The notes beneath the pieces are model-generated. The model was not told where the DNA came from. It worked only from the letters and a program-made list of their open reading frames with translations, and did not search any database. From Arbacia lixula (lineage: Eukaryota; Echinodermata; Echinoidea; Arbacioida; Arbaciidae): a DNA stretch of 64,000 nt. Location of the stretch: NCBI GenBank assembly GCA_963669155.1, contig OZ022597.1, positions 14,465,965 to 14,529,964 on the forward strand, read 5' to 3'. The position numbers and the translations under genes were made by a program. Positions within the stretch are counted from its first letter, which is position 1. Every line of letters begins with the position of its first letter. Shown one piece after another: positions 49,101 through 58,993 of this stretch.

Positions 49101-52100
49101 GTTGTTTGTATCATTAATTAATGCATACTTATTTGGGTATGGGGCCGTTGCCCCGATGGAATGTACAGTAATTTGCATATAGGCAGCTCGGACAGGTGTG
49201 CAAGCTAATTCTGCCATGGTGACCAGGGCACGTGCTGGGGTATGTGGCATCAATTAGTACGTAATAGAATCATTCTAGCTTGAACTTTCCACGAGACAAC
49301 TTTTATTTACAATTAAAGTGTGTTGTTTTATGTTATGACCTGACTTTAATGTTTTCCAGAGTTTTAATAGAGATGGCAGACTGATTACATACATGTGTAC
49401 ACACATACAGTGTACCTGTAGCATAGATCTACTGGTCTGAGTGATAAAACGATCAGCTCATCAAGTATTTAAGCAAATACAGGCCCAGACTGATGCTAAA
49501 TGAATTAATGAATTAATGAATCTTCAGAGAAACATCACACATGCTCATAGAAACAGGTACAGTGTACATGTGCAGAATAAAAGCATTTCTAGATACCAGT
49601 TTCTGTGATGTTTGTCTAGATAGATTAATTCATTGATTTAGCATCAATCTGGCCTGATACGCTACATACATGTTTGCTTAAATGCTTGATGAGCTGAACT
49701 CATCAAGTACATGTATGTACAGCACTTAGCTTATCAAGCCAGATTAATGCTAAATGAATGAATTAATCTACATGTATGTAAACATGTAGACAAACATCAA
49801 CCATGTGCTGGTATACAAATACATCTGCAAATATGTGTGTATATGTATGGATTGAGAGAATCTTTGCTCCTTTTTTAAACGTTGTTCATACTGTACTATG
49901 TGCTTGTATAGCCTACAAGATAATTTTCATTCCACAGTCATATGATATGTACCTACAGTGTTGTAATGTGGATACAACTTACTTTCAACACAGACAGGAT
50001 GGACATGCAGACAGACAGACAGAAAAATTGACAGACAGGTGAACAGACAGAAGAATGGACTTACAGACAAACAGACGGACAGATATAACGATGGATGAAC
50101 AGACGGATAGACAGGAAGATGTGTGAATCGTCCAGAACACTATTGTACGAGTATGCCGCCATCCATCACATCATCTACAGTTGCTAGCAAAATTATTCCA
50201 CCCCTTGCATGTTGGACATTTATAAAACTGCCAAAATGAGGATACATCTCAACTGCAGATTATTACTAAACCATACAAATATTGAGCAGATAGTTTATTA
50301 CAATTAAATACCAGATCAATAGTCTTTGATTTGTCTGAAAGTTTTAGTTACAAACTGTGATTATTCATGCATGACGAGATATAATCCAGGAAGCACATTG
50401 ATGGTTGCTTTCAGTGGTCATTGAAGCGTGACTCGAAATGCTGCACTGATCATGGTTTGTTTAGTCATTGTTTTGATAGATGATATAATATACATTTGAT
50501 CTTAATATCTAAATTCCTACTTTTCATTTCAACAAACATTTTAACTGAGTGAATTTCTGTTGAGAGCTGGCTCCATTGAGTTTGCACAGAGGTTGCTAAT
50601 GAGATTAATATTAATTCAAATTTCAGGTGTAATGTTAGTCTTTTTGCCAGAATGTCCAAAATTATGCAATGGGGATTGAATAATTTTGCTGGCAACTGTA
50701 CATGTATGTTTGTATGGCCTGCGGGCTACACAAAGGCACGTGAACTGACCTTCTTTGCTAAAGCGTGTGTGATGGCAGAGAATATTATACTCTTTCACAG
50801 GGAAGGTCATGGCAAACTGCTTCCTGAAATAGTTGCTCCCCAGGTAATTTCCTGAGACCGGCAGCACAAAGTTGAGGTTGTACCGGTCCCCGAACCGCAT
50901 CAGAATGTTCTGCATGGTACTGCTACCACACTTGTGCATCTTGAAGAAGGCTATGTTGTTTTGTTTCTGGCAGGACCTCTCGGTTCCGGCTCCCGCGTCA
51001 CTGGCGTTGTCTATCCGCATCGCAGTCAGGCCGTTGAGCGGCTTGTCATCCCCGCTGTCCTGTATTTCACCAAGCAATGGATCACCTTGATGAATATCAG
51101 TCTCGTTCTATGAAAAAAAACAAAATAAAAGGATAATTCACACCGCGATCTGGATCTTTTTTATTATCATTTGACTATGAAAATAACACCATTGCAAGAA
51201 AGAGACATTTGTACAGAACCTGAAACAGAACATAAGACACAATACAATACAATACGGATGACAGAAAAAAAACAGTGTGTGGGTCAGGGTTCACCATGTT
51301 TCATTTTCACAGAAAAAAAAATTACATTTCATATTTGTTTGTTTGCATTATGTGTACATGTAATATCAAATGAAATGTTGATTGTCAATAAACTATTAAA
51401 AAATATAATTGCAAACTGGGTGCTCACATTTGCACCAGACAATTACGGATGTGCTTCATTGATTATAAAATGTAAATTAAGTGCATGAAATTAGTCTTCA
51501 GCCATTGTACACAATTTAAAAGAAAAACAGCTAAACAAAAAAAAAACCCATGCTACGTACGTATGTACCTTTGTAAATGAGACATGTCACATGGACATAC
51601 ATGTACATGCATCAACATGTCATTGTTGATGCAAATTGTTATTCAGCTTCCACACAGAAAATATATTAGGCTGTACATTCAAAACAGAGGTTGAATGCAA
51701 ACAATGTACAGTGGAATATCAAATAAAACAACATGAGATATTATCATTTTATCATTCAATAAACCAGTAATTGATTTTGTGAGTGCTGGGAATCACTATA
51801 TACCGGTACTGCTATTGAGTTTGTCCATTTCATAATTACACTGAATAATTGAAATCATCAAATGTGATTCTGTGATGAAAATTAACGATTTTATGACAGC
51901 ATCAATCAGATGACTAATTTTGTGCCCCATAAAGGTGGTATACTGCATACAGTATACAGTACATACATGTACATGTACTTATATACCGGTAGATAAACAT
52001 GTTGTACTCAATCTACATACTGGTAAATTATGCCACATGTTAAAAGCCAACAGTACCATGCCATTCCTTAAAAGTGCTGGTAGAAGATTACAATGCACAG

Positions 52101-55100
52101 TACATGTACTGTATGTACCTGTAGGTTGTACAGTTGGGTCATTCCGTGGGGTTGGGGCAAAGTTTTCATGCAATGTCCATGTAACAGAGGTTTTTGAAGT
52201 TTTGAGCTATCTCTTTTCTCACTAATAGACGTCAACATTGGAAATCTTAACAGGCATACAAAATGTTACATGGACATCATAGTGTTTTTACATGGACAAG
52301 AATTTGTCATACGTCCAATTGCAATACATGCCATGGTCTTAGAGAAATAATACTGGATGGGATCCCATTTTTTTTGCTTATTCCATTATTGGAATATATT
52401 TGCCTGGTTTAAAAAAGATGTTTGGAGTTGTGGTACGTCACAAAAATTGCCTCAACCCTTTGTTAATGTACTACAGGTGCCATTATTGGGTAGGGAGTGT
52501 ATGGAGTCAAGTAGCTTTGAGGAAAGTGCATACTGTACAAGTATTGGACATTACTTTTACTTACAAGTACTATACATGTACAAATACTGTACTGTAAACC
52601 ATTTGGGATCAAGTACCACAAATTCATGTATGTATGTGGTTTGGGGCTGTAACTACAGTCTATTGATATTAACTATTAAAAATGATAACAGATGCATCAT
52701 GTGAAAGAGCATAAATTTGATTAATCCATTTGGGGTAATAAGTGATATTACCTTCATTATGATTTTTCAAAGCAAAATAAGGAGCAAATGGTCACTACAT
52801 TGTAAATCTTCAAATTGGCAAGTCACTGAAAAGATTGATACATGTATCCCTCTTTCGCTCTTTAAATTGGTATGATTTTTGCTATAAGTTGAATGATTTT
52901 GACACTTTATTGATCTAAAATAGAATTTACATCACGTTTCTGCATAAAAATAAAATCATCTGAAAAAAAAGTGTTGCCAATTTGGAAGCCAAATAGTGAT
53001 AAGTTTTGCTCTAAAAAGACATTGGTAATGCATGAGTTAAAGCCCTAATATGAATTCAAATCCTGTTCAAAATAACAAAAGAACACAATTGGGTGGCTTC
53101 ACATAGGTTTGAAAACACTCAAATAAATTAGTCTTGAGTTTCTCTGAAAAAAATTTGTTAAATTCTTGTTTGAGAAACCTTCACCAACCTGGGTTCCAAA
53201 CATACATGTAATTTGACTTACCTCATTATTTGTTGCAGTGAATGTTCTCCATAACCTGGACATATCCGAGGACAGTGGTCTACATGTAGTTGTTCAAAGA
53301 ATAAAGAAATATATAACCCTAATTAACATCAATTTAAATCGTCTCACCCTTACATTTCAGAAACAGTTTACCTAAAATAAAACTGATTGGACATGTAACA
53401 TCTGGGCCCTGTAAATAACAGTTTGCAATCACTCGCAAAATGGCAATGGCCAATCAACATCATTGTTGCATGCACATTTTGTTCAAAAGACTGACTAGTA
53501 ACCAATCAGAATTTGTCTTTCAAATTTGCAATTGATCGCAAACCTTCATGTTACGGGGCCCAGAGTAGTCAACATTTCAATGATATTCTAAAGGCACATA
53601 CACACAGTGTAGCAAATGGGGTGATGTTTGTTGATGCCAATGTGTCATTTCTGAAGCGTTGCTTTTCTTTACACACAAATTTGTAGGCTTGTTGATCCAA
53701 AAGTGAAAAGAGGTTCGTTTATCCGACCATTTATTGCATTAATTCAAAACAAATAGGTAACATGTTTGTTAATTCCAGTTTGTAATTCCGAAGTAAAAAT
53801 TCTGAACAAACAAATTTATCATATCTTTGGGCGAGACAAATACTGTATACGCCACATATATTTTGGGAGTCTAATATTAGTACGTGCTCATGCACGTTGT
53901 ATTCACATTTTTTTAAATTCGCGAAAGAGCATCCGACTTACGAATTCGCGAAAATAAAAAAAACTCAAAATATATGGCGTATAGCCATATACAGTAGTGA
54001 AAAGGGGTTGTTATTAAAAAGGTTAGTTAATCCAAACAATACAATTTGTTAACCCAAAAATATTATACAGTGAATATGGTTCACACACACAGCAGAATTT
54101 GACAGTAATCAAACAAACGCGTAGGAGATACTGTAGAAACATCAGTCTGGTCTGGAAACCAGACTACTCATGAATGAAAGCATTATTCTGTACATCCAGT
54201 TATACAGGAAATAAATCCAGAAAGAAATGTAGTGTACCCTTCTTTACTTCCTTCTCTGCTGGACTGCACACTGCCATATGGCATAATGTGAAATTACCAG
54301 CACTTGCATTTAGAATAAGTAGAAAAAAAATATGGCAAAGTAATCATTTTCAGAGTAAGAAGCTTTATTTCATATATAGAACTCTACCAGTATTTCATTT
54401 TCAGAGGATCAAACCTTCAGAGTATTTAAGCCTTTGCAATAACAAGTTCTACATACACTCCAGCTCAAAGGAATTGGCATAGGGAAAAGGGAAGAAAGGG
54501 AAGGAGCCACAGTTTTAAACTGTGGTATATTTTGTCCAGTTCAGCATGAAACACAATGTTGTAGCCTAAAAAGCATCATGTTTCATGCTGAACTGGACAA
54601 AATATACAGCGGTTTAAAATTGCGGCTCCTTCCTTTTCTTCCCTTTCCCTTTCTCTATGCCAATTCCTTTGAGCTGTAGTGTATGGGCACTGTGGTACAG
54701 TATAGTGGTGAGAGGTCTTAACTCTCCCAGAGAGATCCTGGGTTCGAGCCCAGCCCGGTGCCCTTGGACAAGATATTTTGCTCATGTTTGCCCCACTCAA
54801 CCCAGATGTTGTAAATGAGTACCTGACAAAATATAGCATTCCTGATCTAATTAGGTTATTTAGCTCTCAGCGCTACACGCTTGGCTGCTTGAGCTAAAGC
54901 CATGGTAATAATCGAGCGCTTTGGGTAGTTATGTACTTCATACTACAGTGTAGGAAAGTGCAATGTATTAAGCTGATACTGTATGTTGCTTGGGTACAAC
55001 TAGCAGCCCATGTTCAGCAAAAACGCATACGTAGAAAGAACTTTATGGTGCCACACCAACAAACGCAAAGGTATCATATTTGCCACAATTCTTCCATCAA

Positions 55101-58097
55101 AACAACATAATGAAGAACAGACAAAAGCAAATATTTCATGATGATGTTTTTGTTTTTCACAGTAAGAATATTACTAAAATTATATTTAAATCTATTTCAG
55201 AAATACAATCGCATTTGCCACTATAGCATATTGGATTTTAAGCCCATTGTCAATGAAAATAGAAAAATACATGTTTAATGTTAGGTAGTGTATATATCGG
55301 CACAGTCACAGTGTCCCCTAGATTTGTTTCATTTTTGTGTTGAGGACACAGTAATATTAGCTAGCCTACTAGTATCAGAAAGAAGTGGATATCAGCACTG
55401 TCACGATATCAGTAACACCAGCCAATCCGACACACTGTATGGTTGGTCCTGTGGTCCTCTACTGCGAATGCACATGTACACATTCAATCATGCACAAAAT
55501 GAGCTATAAAATGGCGAAAAAGAGTCTGAAAAATATTTTTTGCACTGTAAGACACACATGCATTATTGTCTGCTTTACATCTCCAACCTTACGCGAAGCC
55601 TCTCAAAATGCAGAAGGAACAAAGTAGTATGCATGGAGTCGTTGTGACTTACATACGTACATACACCTCACGTGTATCCACGTGCTCACGCCTATCCGTA
55701 TGTGACAGTGGGTTCTTTATGATTTTTTAAGGGGGAGGGGGCAGGTAACTAAATGTTTGGTGTATGAATCAGAGGAAATGCATGGGGTGTCAGTCTCCTG
55801 GGTCACTATATACCCCATAAGGACAGGTAAGACCGCAACATACAACTTCCTCAAGCACTACACATTGCTTCAAAAAGGGCAAAGGCAATTGTTAGAGGTA
55901 ACGGTTATCACAACAGATCCACGAACTATGTGCGCAAAAACATGTCAATCCAGTAGTAAAAGATCTCATGACGTGCACTAGATCCTGGTCAATCATGTGG
56001 CGTTTCAAAACACTGCTTCGTGTGTGCGCAAGACTACAATGCTGGGGGGGAAAAGAGCATAAAATCCCACCACCCTGGTGTCCGCTGCGCAAGAATCATC
56101 CATGGGAACACCGTAACGGTGACTGAACGCACAAAACGAATCCTTGGGGAGACCACGATGTTGCCGATATCAACAGTCTTAATGTTACAATTTAGTTACT
56201 CTATGTTATGTGCTGTATGATTCCAAATTTTTTTTTCTGTTTTTTTTTGATGCAGGAATAAATCTTTTTCACAAAGGTATGTACACTCCAGCTCAAAGGA
56301 ATTGGCATAGGGAAAGGGACTGGGAAAAGAAAGGGAAGGAGCCGCAGTTTTAAACCGTGGTATATTTTGTCCAGGTCAGCATGAAACACAATGCTTTAGC
56401 CTAAAAAGCATCATGTTTCATGCTGAATTGGACAAAATATACCGCGGTTTAAAACTGCGGCTCCTTCCCTTTCCCTATGCCAATTCATTTGAGCTGTAGT
56501 GTACAGTACATCAATAATGTAAAAACATGTGTCTAATGATAATATTCACAGGACTCAGATAAAATAGTTCATATTCTGTTGAGAGAATGAAAATGTTCTT
56601 GTGCGCGATGGTGCAAAATGAACATTTCAAAAATTTCTTATCCTTCCAACGGATTATTTCCAAACATTTTCTCGTCGATTACAATCAAGTCTCCCGTCAT
56701 TTTTTTGTCCTACTCAAAAGAACATGATTAATAAAACACAATACTGGTAGGATTTAACAGAGTTATCGGACGTAATCATTGGGGGCCGGTTTCAAGGTTC
56801 AGTCTCAGAGTCTCTGTGTGAATAAACAATGATGTTTTACCAATTGATACTCGAAGCGCAAATTCTCTGACAGTTTCTCTTCAATTTATAAAATAAATAG
56901 TTCTTTAGAGCATATAATTTTGTTGATCTGGGAGTGAAATGTCAGTCTTTTACCTGTTCATCTTGGTACAACTATATTCATAAGAAAACAGTGCCGGTTG
57001 GGGCAGACCGCATCATATGATGTTAAAGGGGAAGTTCACCCTGAAATTATTTTGGTTTCAATAAGAAGAGACAAATGAAAGAAATATATTAGTGAAGGTT
57101 TGACGAAAATCGGTCAAAGGGAAAGAAAGTTATTTGATTTTAAAATTTTGATATTGTGACGTCACGTGCGAGGTGCTCTCCCATATGTTGTGTACAAAAT
57201 AAGTCGATAAATTGCTTTTTTTCTGTTTTTGACAACGGAATGATTTTTTTTTGTACAGGTATGTGTGTGAAAACGTATTTCTAATAATGTATCAAATGCA
57301 CAAGTAAAAGGCTGCCTATCTTTGTGAGAAAATGCACATTTTCGAAAAAAAATTGTACACAACATATGGGAGAGCACCTCGCATGTGACGTCACAAAATC
57401 AAAACTTTAAAATCAAATAACTTTCTTTTCCTTTAACCAATTTTCGTCAAACCTTCACTCATATGTTTTTTTCATTTGTCTCTTTTTATTGAAACCAAAA
57501 TAATATTAGGGTGAACTTCCCCTTTAATGACAATGAGCAGCTCTTACCTCGAGATCTTTTAAAAAAAAACTGTGAAATAGCACGGTATTATAAACAGTGA
57601 TGTGATTCATAATGGTGATGCAGGCAGCCTAAAATGCCAACCACTCATTTTTTACATGCACCTGTGTCAGTGCTATTATTTTAGTTCACCGTCCCACACA
57701 ACATCTTCAACCATGCATGTCAACCTACATTGTACTTGTGAAGGACACAGAACTACCCTGAACAAAAAAAAAAAAAGGCTGAAGAAGAAGAAAGTTTTGA
57801 GGACCCATCACGCATCAACAAATCCATAAGAACAGTCATTAGATCTAGCTTTACAAGTTTCTTGTGAGGCAATTCTTAATCTTATTCTCAGTCTTATTCA
57901 GCATTTTCTTCAATGGTAGACTACCAATCTTGATCCCACGGGCCCTAAGATTCGTGATGGGCTGCGATTCAACGTTACCTGTTCGACTTCATAACATCCG
58001 TCCGGAGATATTTCATGTTGGATGGAAGTAGGATTGCAACGACGATTAACACAAACACCACGATCGTCACAAACGCTTTTTTCGATCGGGTCGTCAT
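39403..58097 (-). CDS. Galactose 3-O-sulfotransferase-like (galactosylceramide sulfotransferase family), four coding exons
   Basis: Predicted Golgi type II enzyme that transfers sulfate from PAPS to C3 of galactose on glycolipids or glycoproteins (family knowledge). The join is 58097-57979, 53279-53222, 51107-50750, 40181-39403, all GT-AG. Phases match (119+58+358+779 = 1314 nt, 437 residues); family members are about 420-490 long. Seen: basic N-terminus, then a signal-anchor at 8-24; stem with NET (60) and NAS (93); 5'-phosphosulfate loop FFKMHKCGSST (113-123); CHHTRF (170-175); 3'-phosphate segment TIIRDP (192-197) followed by FEST; a late NRT site; and a C-terminal stretch with DCQLM and NYIRQNQ near the end. 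Introns are about 4.7, 2.1 and 10.6 kb. The substrate cannot be told from sequence. Confidence 0.9.
40182..40700 (-). repeat. Tandem duplication of the exon 4 boundary and adjoining intron
   Basis: The sequence around aacctggaaaaacac (acceptor complement) recurs at 40181, about 40287 and 40534, each followed by related intron sequence (aaagaatgttgcggttgacc at 40322 and aaagaacgttgcagttgacc at 40566; aatctagacaaaac at 40371 and aatctagacaaaag at 40617). Confidence 0.85.
40457..40534 (-). pseudogene. Decoy copy of the start of sulfotransferase exon 4, frameshifted
   Basis: Minus-strand reading after tttttccag| resembles the first ~80 nt of exon 4 but has 4 extra bases early (after TTTTGAT), which bring in an in-frame TGA, and lacks about 8 bases after CGTGATCC. 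It keeps a good acceptor. If spliced in, it would truncate the protein before the 3'-phosphate site. Confidence 0.82.
40961..41471. mobile_element. MITE family G, copy 2 (in intron 3)
   Basis: Inverted relative to 35966-36443. Has the same nested tcttcattagcc motifs and a central palindromic run of gagctagctcg-type sequence (41110-41165). Confidence 0.85.
41668..41768. mobile_element. 101-bp hairpin element
   Basis: cagttgggcctgagatcaa and ttgatctcaggctcaactg form the outer arms; gactgcagtc-type sequence is at the centre. Confidence 0.8.
42076..42106. repeat. Poly-G tract
   Basis: About 18-20 consecutive G at 42089-42106. Confidence 0.9.
42253..42441. mobile_element. MITE family F, copy 3 (left end truncated)
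   Basis: Palindromic core: cagttcagcatgaaacatga and its inverse around 42300-42355, with ccgcggtatattttg arms and the right end cctttgagctggagtgtac. Confidence 0.88.
43107..43282. mobile_element. 176-bp MITE with ~60-bp inverted arms
   Basis: Left atagtcccattttcattggg and right cccaatgagaatggcactat. Arms contain aaaaatcgcgaagttag and its inverse, with only a short centre (gtcgcctagcaaccgtacc). Confidence 0.9.
43669..44150. repeat. Direct repeat, copy 1 (about 480 bp)
   Basis: Matches 45190-45660 in order: aaatgctttgttccccaata, gaaaacatgttcaacctcac, atcttttcataattg, acagagaattattgcctaca. A family H element lies between the two copies. Confidence 0.88.
44242..44993. mobile_element. MITE family H, diverged long copy with >100-bp arms
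   Basis: Starts gcaacaaaaaaagtccccc and ends ggggggacttactgttttttgttgc. Arms include acactcattgactaacttc and its inverse about 530 bp later. Inside is another inverted pair around tcatgcatgacttga and tcaagtcatgcata. It lies in intron 3 of the sulfotransferase gene. Confidence 0.88.
45190..45660. repeat. Direct repeat, copy 2 (about 470 bp)
   Basis: Counterpart of 43669-44150, with small deletions near 45505 and 45590. Confidence 0.88.
45661..47180. other. Intron 3 DNA, no supported feature
   Basis: Contains several gcgttttga/tcaaaacgc-type short words (45740-45800, 46850-46930, 47050-47070), suggesting degraded inverted repeats, but no clear element ends. No gene on either strand. Confidence 0.5.
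47181..48436. mobile_element. TIR element with seven degenerate ~160-bp units and (GGAC)n
   Basis: Ends TATGCCTCGCCTC and, inverted, TATGCCTCCTCCA. The string gttcattgacctttgacct or a variant recurs near 47314, 47412, 47571, 47733, 47889, 48073 and 48233. On the minus strand it reads AGGTCAAAGGTCAATGAAC, a DR1 arrangement, exact in the first three units and decaying after. A (ggac)n run at 48368-48391 precedes the right end. Same plan as 22792-23925 with unrelated terminal sequence. Confidence 0.8.
48479..48587. mobile_element. 109-bp hairpin MITE
   Basis: ggaccatattcatgaaacct and gctttcatgaatatggcccc are inverted; inner actaagcctagtaagct and actaactaggctagtaag continue the stem. Confidence 0.85.
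48588..49985. other. Intron 3 DNA, no supported feature
   Basis: A segment around 48930-49040 (agatagattaattcattcaa, tagcatcaatctggcctgat) recurs near 49618-49690 and, inverted, near 49480 and 49740, so a degraded repeat pair is likely. No exon-like sequence. Confidence 0.5.
49990..50115. repeat. Degenerate (ACAGACGG)n microsatellite
   Basis: agacagacagacag, then spaced gaacagacgga units. Confidence 0.85.
50178..50698. mobile_element. 521-bp Tc1/mariner-like non-autonomous element with TA duplication
   Basis: Ends CAGTTGCTAGCAAAATTATT and, inverted, CAGTTGCCAGCAAAATTATT, flanked on both sides by TA (50176-50177 and 50699-50700). CAGT ends with TA duplication are the Tc1/mariner pattern. No transposase frame. 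It ends 51 bp from the exon 3 donor of the sulfotransferase. Confidence 0.88.
50750..51107 (-). CDS. Sulfotransferase exon 3 (PAPS 5'-phosphosulfate loop)
   Basis: Acceptor tttttttcatag|AACGAG; donor GAAG|GTCAGT. Encodes NETDIHQGD..., the loop FFKMHKCGSSTMQNIL and CHHTRFSKE. The HK..SST pattern is diagnostic for the family. A Tc1-like MITE starts 51 bp beyond the donor. Confidence 0.92.
51108..52134. other. Intron 2 DNA
   Basis: No exon-like sequence beyond the acceptor. The stretch ttattatcatttgactatga to gtgggtcagggttcaccatg (51160-51300) resembles 62340-62490 and looks like a LINE-type tail, but no reading frame supports this. Rich in tacatgta words. Confidence 0.45.
52135..52465 (-). mobile_element. 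MITE family E, inverted copy (in intron 2)
   Basis: Starts tgggtcattccgtggggttg and ends with a degraded complement of the family's other terminus (aattgcctcaaccctttg). Inner atgtccatgtaac and gttacatggacat are kept. Confidence 0.82.
53222..53279 (-). CDS. Sulfotransferase exon 2 (58-nt stem exon)
   Basis: Too short to appear as an open frame. Acceptor ctacatgtag| follows a T-rich stretch; donor is GAG|GTAAGT. Begins with one base and ends in phase 0, exactly what is needed between exons 1 and 3 (which do not fit each other directly). Encodes PLSSDMSRLWRTFTATNNE after the shared Arg. Found by splice-site and phase logic. Confidence 0.75.
53402..53563. mobile_element. 162-bp MITE with CTGGGCCC ends (in intron 1)
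   Basis: ctgggccctgtaa at the left and ttacggggcccag at the right. Inner tttgcaatcactcgcaaa and tttgcaattgatcgcaaac are related in inverse. About 120 bp upstream of exon 2. Confidence 0.85.
53841..53996. mobile_element. 156-bp MITE with tactgtatacgcca ends
   Basis: tactgtatacgccacatata and tatatggcgtatagccatatacagta are inverted; inner attcgcgaaag and cttacgaattcgcg are too. Confidence 0.82.
54454..54684. mobile_element. MITE family F, copy 1
   Basis: Near-perfect 231-bp palindrome: tacactccagctcaaaggaa to cctttgagctgtagtgta, with gcggctccttcc, ccgcggtttaaaa-type and ttcatgctgaactggac arms around a short centre. Confidence 0.93.
54685..54940 (+). mobile_element. tRNA-derived SINE (in intron 1)
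   Basis: The first 79 nt (54685-54763) look like a tRNA: gggcact pairs with ggtgccc, a tatagtggtgag segment resembles an A box, and GGTTCGAGCC (54741-54750) is a B box with a cctggg/cccag stem. A non-tRNA body follows (ccccactcaacccagatgtt, gtaaatgagtacctg), ending near cgagcgctttgggtagtt. tRNA head plus such a body is the SINE2 arrangement, so it is not a working tRNA gene. It abuts family F exactly. Confidence 0.8.
54941..56280. other. Intron 1 DNA, no supported feature
   Basis: No splice-flanked coding segment that fits the sulfotransferase phase and no clear element ends. Several short frames have no recognisable motif. Confidence 0.45.
56281..56505. mobile_element. MITE family F, copy 2
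   Basis: 225-bp palindrome with the same ends and arms as 54454-54684 (gtacactccagctcaaagga to cattt gagctgtagtgtac). Confidence 0.93.
57023..57527. mobile_element. TTAA-ended MITE family A, variant copy
   Basis: Ends TTAAAGGGGAAGTTCACC and ggtgaacttcccctttaa: terminal variant (ggggaag for gggatag) with compensating change on both sides. Inner gacgtcacgtgcgaggtgct and its inverse are kept. Confidence 0.9.
57979..58097 (-). CDS. Sulfotransferase exon 1 (signal anchor)
   Basis: Starts ATGACGACCCGATCG and encodes MTTRSKK, then a hydrophobic run TIVVFVLIVVAILLP, ending in phase 2 at AACAG|GTAACG. The start is supported by the basic residues just before the membrane segment and by the CpG-rich DNA upstream. 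An upstream frame on the opposite strand is a shadow. Confidence 0.82.
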
Positions 58098-58249
58098 TTT
58101 GAAAGCCTACTTTCTCATGAGAATAAGAGTAAGACGTTTGATGTTGGTTGAGTTGACTTTATTCCTCTTTCTGGCTCTGTTGTTACAGCGCTACAATATA
58201 CGACAGCAGCTGATATCCAATCGCTAGCTTTACCGGTACCGTACCCTTG

Positions 58250-58410
58250 GCCTAGCATGCGCATTGTAGCGGTGTACGTGTTCGCTCACAGTCGGCCGGA
58301 TGAATGAGCAATGTGTGCTCGATTCGCTCATCGATCCTGCATGGCGCATGCGCGTGTCGCGCGAACCGTTCAGCTCAGCTCGATCGTGTCGCTCAACCTT
58401 TCATGCGTGA
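58250..58410 (-). promoter_or_regulatory. CpG-rich promoter region with NRF1-like sites, sulfotransferase
   Basis: Lies 150-310 bp upstream of the exon 1 ATG and is strongly CpG-rich against AT-rich flanks. Contains the palindrome GCGCATGCGC (58344-58353), an exact NRF1-type site, and a second GCATGCGCA at 58255-58263. No TATA box is evident. Could also drive transcription the other way. Confidence 0.55.
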
Positions 58411-58931
58411 GTGCATACACCATCCGTGGACGTATTATAAATTATTAATTTATTATAATAAATCATAAAAGCTGTTGTTGTAAAAATATTCTCAGTCAAG
58501 GCTTGATTGTTTTACTACAATTATTTCCAAACACGTTTCACAATCCCCCTTCTCGTTTTCTTTCTTATGATCAATTAAGGAATTGGATGATAAATTATTA
58601 TTTCTGATATACCCAAGTTAAAATATATACATGGCCATACAAAGCTATTTTTTCTTCTTCTTCATATTCATTAATTGCATGGAATCCGAAGGAAAAAAGG
58701 GGGGGGAGCGGGTCATTAGATTTTGAAGAGATATATCGAGCGGGTCGTCAAAAACATATATAGCCTATCATGCCTATAGAGACCGGAAACCAATTTTGCG
58801 CTAATGCCAAACCGGTCCGCTCCCACAGTGCATTTTATTTCTGACTAGAGGGAAATATGAGAACAAGAGACAGAGACAGACAGACAAACAGACAAACAGA
58901 CAGACAGACAGAGATGTGAGAGACAGACAAA

Positions 58932-58993
<62 letters not shown>

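Noticed and set aside
54685-54763. Functional tRNA gene
   Set aside because: Good B box and acceptor pairing, but the D-arm and anticodon arm are irregular and a typical SINE body follows directly.
57540-57590. Donor-like ctcgag|gtaaga on the minus strand, possible extra 22-nt exon
   Set aside because: Including it breaks the phase between exon 1 and the 58-nt exon, and its sequence is mainly a poly-T run.
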